Assembly (NCBI GenBank): GCA_017551425.1
Contig: JAFZLQ010000059.1
Coordinates: forward strand, 1 to 43,694
Source: Bacteroidales bacterium
GTDB taxonomy: Bacteria > Bacteroidota > Bacteroidia > Bacteroidales > UBA932
Reading direction: 5' to 3'
DNA: 43,694 nt
A program made the translations under genes and the position numbers. The notes under the pieces were generated by a model. The model saw only the letters and a program-made list of their open reading frames with translations. It made no database searches and was not told where the DNA came from. Position 1 is the first letter of the stretch; each line of letters opens with the position of its first letter. Below, in pieces: positions 38,332-43,694 of this stretch.

Positions 38332-40125
38332 ATGAAACGCTTACTCATTGCCATAACGGTCGCGACTGTGCTCGGTTCCGGGTGCACCACGGACGTAATC
38401 GGCACGACCGAAGACCCTGTGGAAACCAACACGGACGACTCCGATCCCACAGAGGCGCTCGGCGCTTACGACAACATTGACGACGTGAGTTTCGCCCGTA
38501 CCGTCACCGTCACATGGAACGGTTCCCAGGCCACCGTAGAGGGCGACGACCTGGGCCTTGCAAGCGTCAACGGCTCACAGGTGACCGTTGACAGCCGTTC
38601 CTGCACAGATATCGTAAAGTACGTTCTCACAGGCACTTCCACAGACGGATACTTCAAGGTTTACAGCTCCGTCAAGCAGGCCCTCGTACTCAGGGACCTC
38701 AGCCTTGCAAGCAGCGCCGGCGCCGCAATCAACAACCAGTGCCACAAGCGCACCTTCGTGGTGCTCGAAGGCAGCAGCAGCCTTGCCGACTGCGCAGTCA
38801 ACTCCTCCGGCAACTATCCCGGAGAAATCTCCACCGAAGACATGAAGGCCGCCTTCTTCAGCGAAGGCCAGCTGGTATTCAGCGGCAGCGGCTCGCTCAC
38901 CGTTACGGCCAGGGGCAAATCTGCAATCACCTCCGACGACTACCTCCGTTTCATGGGCAGCCAGAGCATTACCGCAACGTCCGTCCTCGGGCATGCGCTG
39001 CGGGGCAAAGATGCAATCTGCGTTGACGACGGCTCCATAGAGGCATCCGCATCGGCGGACGGAAAGAAGGCGATGACTTCCGACGGCAGCGTCACCATCA
39101 ACGGCGGCAGCATCAGGCTTACCGCCGCAGGAGGCGTGCTATCGGAAACCGGCAGCTCCGGCGCCACGGAACTCAGCAGCTCGGCGGGCATCAAGTCCGA
39201 CGGCGCCTTCATCATCACCGGAGGCACCCTGGTGGTCAAGAACAGCGGCCAGGGAGGAAAAGGCATCAGCGGCGACGGCTCCGCCAGCTTCGAGGGAGGG
39301 TCGGTTGACGTGAGCGTAAGCGGCTCGAACTATGGCAGTTCCGGCAACAACGGCGGTCCCGGAGGCGGCCCCGGCGGAATGCCTGGAGGAGGATGGCCCG
39401 GCGGTCCCGGAATGCCTGGCGGAGGCGGAGGCTGGGGCGGTGCAACCACCGACAGCAATTCCAAATCGGCCAAGGGCATCAAGTTCGACGGCGACATCAG
39501 CATCAGCGGCGGCGTCATCACCGTAACTGCCTCAAGCCACGAAGCCATCGAGAGCAAGGGCAAACTGACGGTCAGCGGCGGTGTGCTGTATGCTTATTCG
39601 GGGGCCGACGACGCCATCAACAGCGCCGGCGACATGCACCTCTCAGGCGGTCTCGTCTGCGGATGGTCCCCCGGCAACGACGGCATCGACGCCAACGGCA
39701 ACCTCTATGTTGACGGCGCCACCGTGTACGCCGTCTGCACAAAGGGCAACCCGGAAGTGGCCATGGACGCCAATACCGAGGGAGGCAAGAAACTGTACCT
39801 GCAGAAAGGCGCCCTGGTAGCCGTAGGAGGCATAGAATCGGGCTCCAGCATCAGCGGAACGGCATATTCGACATCCTCATGGGGCAAGAGTTCCTGGCAT
39901 GCCCTGTACGACAGCTCCGACAATCCCGTACTTGTGTTCAAGGCTCCGTCGTCCAGTTCCAACAGCACCATGGTCCTGTGGTCCGCCGGCAACAAGGTGA
40001 CGCTCAAGTCGGACGTGGAAGTGAGCGGCGGCGAAGAGATATTCGGCGGCAACGGCAGAAGCGGGGCTACGGTGAGCGGCGGCAGTTCAGTGAACATATC
40101 GACATATTCCGGACAAAGAAGGTAG
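38332..40125 (+). CDS. Cthe_2159-like carbohydrate-binding surface lipoprotein
   Basis: The 597-residue protein has a lipoprotein signal (MKRLLIAITVATVLGSGC). The body is a right-handed beta-helix-like array of short repeats of the type SISGGVITVTASSHEAIESKGKLTVSGG and DGSVTINGGSIRLTA, characteristic of the Cthe_2159 carbohydrate-binding (acidic-glycan-binding) family. A glycine/proline-rich insert (about residues 340-375, with GGPGG, GGMPGGG repeats) interrupts the helix, a common feature of the family. In other bacteria such proteins neighbour CotH and VTC genes. It heads the operon and is probably surface-exposed. Confidence 0.83.
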   Translation: MKRLLIAITVATVLGSGCTTDVIGTTEDPVETNTDDSDPTEALGAYDNIDDVSFARTVTVTWNGSQATVEGDDLGLASVNGSQVTVDSRSCTDIVKYVLTGTSTDGYFKVYSSVKQALVLRDLSLASSAGAAINNQCHKRTFVVLEGSSSLADCAVNSSGNYPGEISTEDMKAAFFSEGQLVFSGSGSLTVTARGKSAITSDDYLRFMGSQSITATSVLGHALRGKDAICVDDGSIEASASADGKKAMTSDGSVTINGGSIRLTAAGGVLSETGSSGATELSSSAGIKSDGAFIITGGTLVVKNSGQGGKGISGDGSASFEGGSVDVSVSGSNYGSSGNNGGPGGGPGGMPGGGWPGGPGMPGGGGGWGGATTDSNSKSAKGIKFDGDISISGGVITVTASSHEAIESKGKLTVSGGVLYAYSGADDAINSAGDMHLSGGLVCGWSPGNDGIDANGNLYVDGATVYAVCTKGNPEVAMDANTEGGKKLYLQKGALVAVGGIESGSSISGTAYSTSSWGKSSWHALYDSSDNPVLVFKAPSSSSNSTMVLWSAGNKVTLKSDVEVSGGEEIFGGNGRSGATVSGGSSVNISTYSGQRR

Positions 40126-40129
40126 CGTT

Positions 40130-40537
40130 ATGAAGAAGATAATCATACTGGCGGCGGCAGCGCTCGCCCTGGCCACCGGGGCCTTCGCCCAGGATGCGGT
40201 CAAGATCAACAAGAAGAACCTGGTAATCAAGGAGTGGAACACGGACGCCAAGTCCAACCACCGCGTCCTCGACCACCAGACAACCTATAACCCCGACGGA
40301 AAGAAGGTGGAAGAAATAGAGTATTCCTCTTCCGGGCAGAAGTGGCGCAAGCGCTACGAGTACGGCGCCGACGGCAAGGTGAGCCGCGAGCTGGTTTACG
40401 ACGAGCGCAACAAGCTCCAGGGGGTGAAGAAGTTCGAATACAACGAATTCGGACGCAAGAAAACCCAGTACACCTACGACGCCAAAGGCAAACTCAAGAC
40501 CATAAAGGTATTCGAATACATCAGCGAAGATGCTTGA
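40130..40537 (+). CDS. Small secreted repeat protein
   Basis: The 135-residue protein has a Sec signal peptide (MKKIIILAAAALALATGAFAQ). The mature part is a run of short beta-hairpin repeats like YNPDGKKVEEIEYSSSGQKWRKRYEYGADGKVSRELVYDE, resembling YD/MORN-type or YwqK-like repeats. It starts 4 bases after the lipoprotein stop and overlaps the VTC gene by 8 bases, so it is a fixed member of the operon. Its specific role is unknown; a periplasmic accessory of the polymer system is a guess. Confidence 0.72.
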   Translation: MKKIIILAAAALALATGAFAQDAVKINKKNLVIKEWNTDAKSNHRVLDHQTTYNPDGKKVEEIEYSSSGQKWRKRYEYGADGKVSRELVYDERNKLQGVKKFEYNEFGRKKTQYTYDAKGKLKTIKVFEYISEDA

Positions 40538-41339
40538 AACCAGGCACATAGCTCTGGATGAACTTCCGGCCCTGCAGCAGCTCAGGCCCATCACCCTGGA
40601 GGAGATGGACTCGGTGAAGCTGCTCAACCGCATCGACACCAAATTCCTCACGGACGAGCAGACTCTGGTGGGGATACTGCAGGATGCGGTGGCCGCCGGT
40701 TACAGGGCTCTGGTTACGGAGGGGTCGAAGATCGCGGGGTACGACACCATCTACTTCGACACTCCCGGGCTGAGGATGTTCCTGGACCATCACAACCGCA
40801 GGCTCGTGCGGCAGAAAGTCCGCACACGCGTGTACGTTGCGTCCGGGCTGTGCTTCCTGGAAATCAAACGCAAGAACAACCACGGACGCACCAAAAAGAA
40901 GCGCACCGGCATCCCGCTTGCTGACTTCAAGGACTTCCGCGGCAACCCCGATGCCTGCGGGTACCTGGCAGGCCATTCGGATTTTACGGCCGACGACGTC
41001 TCCCCTTCGCTGGAGACCATTTTCCGTCGCATCACGCTGGTGAATCCGGCTATGACGGAGCGCCTTACGATAGACAGCTGCCTGGGCTTCCGGAACCTTC
41101 GCAACGGGGCGGAAAGCTCGCTCCGCAACGGGGTGGTAATCGAGCTCAAGCAGGACGGAAGGGTCGAAAGCCCCATGCGCGGGATACTCCTTGCGCACCG
41201 CGTAAAGCCTATAAGGGTAAGCAAGTACTGCATTGGCGTGACGCTTACGGACCACGTGGTCAAATCCGGACGCTTCAAGGTGAAAATCAGACAGATAGAG
41301 AAACAGATAAACAATAAAATAACGACCGACTTATGTTAG
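40530..41339 (+). CDS. VTC-domain protein (polyphosphate polymerase-like)
   Basis: The 269-residue protein has the VTC catalytic-tunnel motifs: LLNRIDTKFLTD, VRTRVYVASGLCFLEIKRK, GRTKKKRTGI, MTERLTIDSCLGFRN, VVIELKQDG and the closing RVSKYCIGV, supplying the Arg, Lys and Glu side chains that line the tunnel in yeast Vtc4. Family members polymerise ATP gamma-phosphate into polyphosphate. It has no membrane helices itself; the next gene, overlapping by 7 bases, encodes a membrane protein that could receive the polymer. Activity on another nucleotide substrate cannot be excluded. Confidence 0.87.
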   Translation: MLETRHIALDELPALQQLRPITLEEMDSVKLLNRIDTKFLTDEQTLVGILQDAVAAGYRALVTEGSKIAGYDTIYFDTPGLRMFLDHHNRRLVRQKVRTRVYVASGLCFLEIKRKNNHGRTKKKRTGIPLADFKDFRGNPDACGYLAGHSDFTADDVSPSLETIFRRITLVNPAMTERLTIDSCLGFRNLRNGAESSLRNGVVIELKQDGRVESPMRGILLAHRVKPIRVSKYCIGVTLTDHVVKSGRFKVKIRQIEKQINNKITTDLC

Positions 41340-42100
41340 GACCCGACGATTTGGGCGAATTCAACCTCGCCGACGAAGACGTTTTCGACGTCCAGGCCAT
41401 TACAGATGCCATGATGACAACCAGCCAGAGCCTAACGGAACTGGCGATACGCTTTTTCACGAACCTCCTGGTCTGCTGGCTCCTGGTTCAATTCTTCTAT
41501 TACAGGAAGAGCCGCCGGCGCGACTACTACTTTACCTTCATGGTGTTCTCGTCGGCCATGCTCCTCCTGCTGTACATGATGGGCAACGCCGAGGTCGGCG
41601 TGGGCCTCACCCTCGGACTGTTTGCCATATTCGGGGTGATACGTTACCGCACGGAAACGGTTCCGATCCGGGAGATGACCTACCTGTTCGTGATCATTGC
41701 GGTTGCGGCGGTGAACGGGCTTGCACCCCTGTACAAGCTTGTGGGAGCCGCCGGGAGCAATCCGCACTACGTGCTCAACGCCGGCTCCACGGCGGTGCTG
41801 GGGGTCTCCAACCTGCTGGTACTCTGCCTGGTATGGGTTCTGGAAAGCGGCCGCTGGCTCAAGCACACGTCCACCAAACTCATACTCTACGACCGCATAG
41901 ACCTGATAGTGCCGGAAAAGCGCAGCGAGCTCATAGCGGACCTTGAGAAGAGGGTCGGCGTGAAGGTGGACAGCCTGGAGGTCGGCCATGTGGATTTCCT
42001 GCGCGATGCCGCTTACATTAAGATTTATTACACCCTCGGCAAAGGCGAGACCGCTACCATAGACGAGCTTACCCGCGCCAAAGACTTCGTGAACCAATGA
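41333..42100 (+). CDS. DUF4956 membrane protein
   Basis: The 255-residue protein has four predicted membrane helices (about 44-60, 70-85, 92-125, 152-175) and a soluble C-terminal domain (about 185-255). The conserved GVGLTLGLFAIFGVIRYRTETVPIREMTYLF segment identifies DUF4956, a family repeatedly found beside VTC and CotH genes. A role as the membrane partner or export channel for the VTC product is plausible but unproven. It overlaps both neighbouring genes (7 and 4 bases). Confidence 0.87.
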   Translation: MLGPDDLGEFNLADEDVFDVQAITDAMMTTSQSLTELAIRFFTNLLVCWLLVQFFYYRKSRRRDYYFTFMVFSSAMLLLLYMMGNAEVGVGLTLGLFAIFGVIRYRTETVPIREMTYLFVIIAVAAVNGLAPLYKLVGAAGSNPHYVLNAGSTAVLGVSNLLVLCLVWVLESGRWLKHTSTKLILYDRIDLIVPEKRSELIADLEKRVGVKVDSLEVGHVDFLRDAAYIKIYYTLGKGETATIDELTRAKDFVNQ

Positions 42101-42888
42101 AACGCCTTATCACGCTGGCGCTGCTTGCGCTGCCCCTATCGGCCTTTGCGCAGGGTACGGTCAACGATCTGGAAATCGACTTACAGACACGCACCAACAT
42201 CAGCGCCGACTGGAAGATAGTCAAGGGCCTGCACCTCGAGGCCGACTATGAACTCCGCACCCGCGACATGTTGAGCACAATCGGCCGCCACACCGGTACC
42301 ATAGGATTGAGCTACAAGGTGCTGCCCGGCCTGAAAGCTGGCGTAAGTTACAGCTACATATACAGTTACGGCTCCAATGAAAGCTGGAAGGACCGCCACC
42401 GCGTGAGCGGCCAGCTGGGCTATACCTACAGGCTCGGAGACTGGAGCCTGTCCCTGCGCGAGACCCTCCGCTGGACCCATAAGACGGAATCGTTGAATAC
42501 CTATCAGGAGAATCCCGATCCAATAACTCTCAAGTCAAGGTTCAAGGTGGAGTACAAGGGCTTCGGCAAGGTTGACCCGTACGCCATGGTGGAGGTACGC
42601 AACGTATTCAACGACCCGCTGGTAAACGCCACCTGGAGCACCAGCAGCAAAGCTTACGGGGACTATTCGTTCGGCGGCTACGGAGATACCTACATCAACC
42701 GCATCCGCGGCGGCCTGGGGGTGGACTGGAAGCTCAGCAAGCACAGTTCCCTCGGCTTCTACGTCTTCGAAGACTACTGCTACGACAAGAATATCGACGT
42801 CTCCAAAGACGGCACCACCCTGCGCTCCCTCACCTGGGACCAGCAACTGAACACCGTGGTGGGATTGGGATACACGTTCTCGTTCTAG
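42097..42888 (+). CDS. DUF2490 outer-membrane beta-barrel protein
   Basis: The 263-residue protein has a signal peptide (MKRLITLALLALPLSAFAQ) and alternating amphipathic strands ending in aromatic FSF, as expected for an outer-membrane barrel. The pattern DLEIDLQTRTNISADWKIVKGLHLEADYELRTRD and the YSYIYSYG/WSLSLRETLRW strands fit DUF2490. It overlaps DUF4956 by ATGA, giving the operon an outer-membrane component and hence a possible route to the surface. Confidence 0.84.
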   Translation: MKRLITLALLALPLSAFAQGTVNDLEIDLQTRTNISADWKIVKGLHLEADYELRTRDMLSTIGRHTGTIGLSYKVLPGLKAGVSYSYIYSYGSNESWKDRHRVSGQLGYTYRLGDWSLSLRETLRWTHKTESLNTYQENPDPITLKSRFKVEYKGFGKVDPYAMVEVRNVFNDPLVNATWSTSSKAYGDYSFGGYGDTYINRIRGGLGVDWKLSKHSSLGFYVFEDYCYDKNIDVSKDGTTLRSLTWDQQLNTVVGLGYTFSF

Positions 42889-42927
42889 AGAGAGTTTGCG
42901 GCTATTCCATATTTCCGCGATTATAAC

Positions 42928-42935
42928 TACCTTTG
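42928..42935 (+). promoter_or_regulatory. -7 promoter box of the RAYT-like gene
   Basis: TACCTTTG, 7 bases before the ATG at 42943. No correctly spaced TTTG is present; the nearest is 29 bases upstream at 42895-42898. Confidence 0.45.
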
Positions 42936-42942
42936 TAGCGCT

Positions 42943-43694
42943 ATGAAAAACAACTCTAGACGCTACGCCCCTGGTTTCGTCAACCATTGTTATCAGAATA
43001 CAGTTAACGGGGGTCTTCTTTTTTATTCGGCCAGCGGTTTTCTGGTCATATTCACTATCATATGTGTTGCCGCACGACGCTATGGCGTTCGCGTTCTCAA
43101 GCTATGCCTTATGCCAGACCACATTCACGGCTCCTATATTTCCGACAACCTGAAAGATCTTGCTTCGTTCATCGGATACTATTCCTCAGTGTACGCTAAA
43201 GAGTTCAACGGAATCAGCGGCAGGAACGGACAGCTGTTCAACAGGCCTTATGGCAGCGCACCGAAGTTTGGAGACAAAAAGGTCAGAAGCAACTTCATTT
43301 ACATAGACAACAATCCCGTGGAACGTCATCTTTCAGACAAGGCGGAAGATTACAGATGGAATTTCCTGGCGTATGCCATATCGCAACACCCGTTCTCGGA
43401 GCCGATTATTCGGCGAACTGCTTCTGGCTCCTTAAAGAAGGCGATTGGCATGGTTGACGTGCTGCACGGCAAAGGCAGGCATCTTTCCTTCATGGTGCTC
43501 CAACGCTGGTTTTCAAAACTCAGCAGAAAAGAGTCGAACCAACTGATCGATTACATCATAACAAAGTATAATGCAATCGATTACGAGGGATCTACCAGCT
43601 ATTTCGGAAGCTACGGAAACGAGTTGCTCGCCCTTCACTCAACAACCGGGAACGAGTACGATATCAAAGAGCCTTTCGTCGGCAAGAGAGACGA
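42943..43694 (+). CDS. Y1/REP-associated tyrosine transposase-like protein, 3' end outside window
   Basis: The 250 visible residues begin HCYQNTVNGGLLF, then carry the HUH motif in LKLCLMPDHIHGSY (His60, His62), candidate nucleophile tyrosines in FIGYYSSVYAKEFN (Tyr79, 80, 84), GQLFNRPYG and the family signature NFIYIDNNPVERHLSDKAEDYRWNFLAY. These define IS200-like Y1 transposases of the RAYT branch, single-stranded DNA nucleases linked to dispersed REP palindromes. A C-terminal extension from about residue 150 continues past the window. The gene looks more AT-rich than its neighbours. No IS ends are visible; a domesticated RAYT is likelier than a mobile IS. Confidence 0.85.
   Translation, partial: MKNNSRRYAPGFVNHCYQNTVNGGLLFYSASGFLVIFTIICVAARRYGVRVLKLCLMPDHIHGSYISDNLKDLASFIGYYSSVYAKEFNGISGRNGQLFNRPYGSAPKFGDKKVRSNFIYIDNNPVERHLSDKAEDYRWNFLAYAISQHPFSEPIIRRTASGSLKKAIGMVDVLHGKGRHLSFMVLQRWFSKLSRKESNQLIDYIITKYNAIDYEGSTSYFGSYGNELLALHSTTGNEYDIKEPFVGKRD

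Noticed and set aside
1..43694. CRISPR arrays, rRNA and tRNA genes
   Set aside because: I saw no regularly spaced repeats, and no rRNA or tRNA-like cloverleaf sequence in the intergenic regions.

Overview
The window looks like a chromosomal segment of an uncultured or gut-type Bacteroidales bacterium. The evidence is the promoter form TAnnTTTG with an upstream TTTG, the absence of Shine-Dalgarno sites, many short-leader genes, fimbrillin-like, DUF4874/4832 and DUF2490 proteins, BlaR1-TonB chimeras, LytTR regulators and PF06580 kinases. Genus is not assignable by eye. Most of the window is GC-rich and compact; the first ~8 kb and the last gene look somewhat more AT-rich (visual impression, not computed). 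No rRNA, tRNA or CRISPR array was seen, and no gene-free stretch exceeds 300 bases.

Region 1 (1-8.4 kb) is accessory. It holds a three-gene unit (truncated YdeI-like protein, APH-type kinase, tyrosine phosphatase), a BlaI/BlaR1 pair behind a clear dyad operator, a TrkH potassium transporter divergent from an OxyR-like LysR regulator with three copies of a 7-base half-site between them, a zinc-peptidase lipoprotein, and a membrane-anchored LytTR regulator facing a small MotA/ExbB-like membrane protein across a 21-bp-spaced direct repeat. Region 2 (8.7-17.5 kb) carries envelope lipoproteins and a four-gene signalling operon (TPR histidine kinase, lone receiver, TPR protein without a kinase domain, small membrane protein), then a ComEA-like HhH protein. 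Region 3 (17.5-24.9 kb) is mixed housekeeping and envelope: rsmI and tdk from interleaved promoters, DUF389, a DUF3108/TapB-like protein with a lipoprotein, xerD, a clostripain-like lipoprotein and folD.

Region 4 (24.8-36.3 kb, minus strand) is the most striking. A canonical promoter drives a 12-gene, almost gapless operon: rubredoxin, pheA, aroB, aroC, an aroE-aroK fusion, tyrA, aroG, then radical SAM enzyme, ATP-grasp-like enzyme, WbqC, GT2 glycosyltransferase and DegT aminotransferase. Aromatic amino acid synthesis is thus physically coupled to a cassette that looks biosynthetic but has no function I recognise.

Region 5 (36.4-42.9 kb) pairs a LytS-like kinase/LytTR regulator with a divergent operon encoding a Cthe_2159-like surface lipoprotein, a small secreted protein, a VTC-domain polyphosphate-polymerase-like enzyme, DUF4956 and DUF2490: a plausible envelope polyphosphate (or related polymer) system. 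The window ends inside a Y1/RAYT-type transposase gene. Separately, two copies of a structured palindromic element with covarying stems occur here, one intergenic (19967-20093) and one read through in frame inside the ComEA-like gene (17156-17259).
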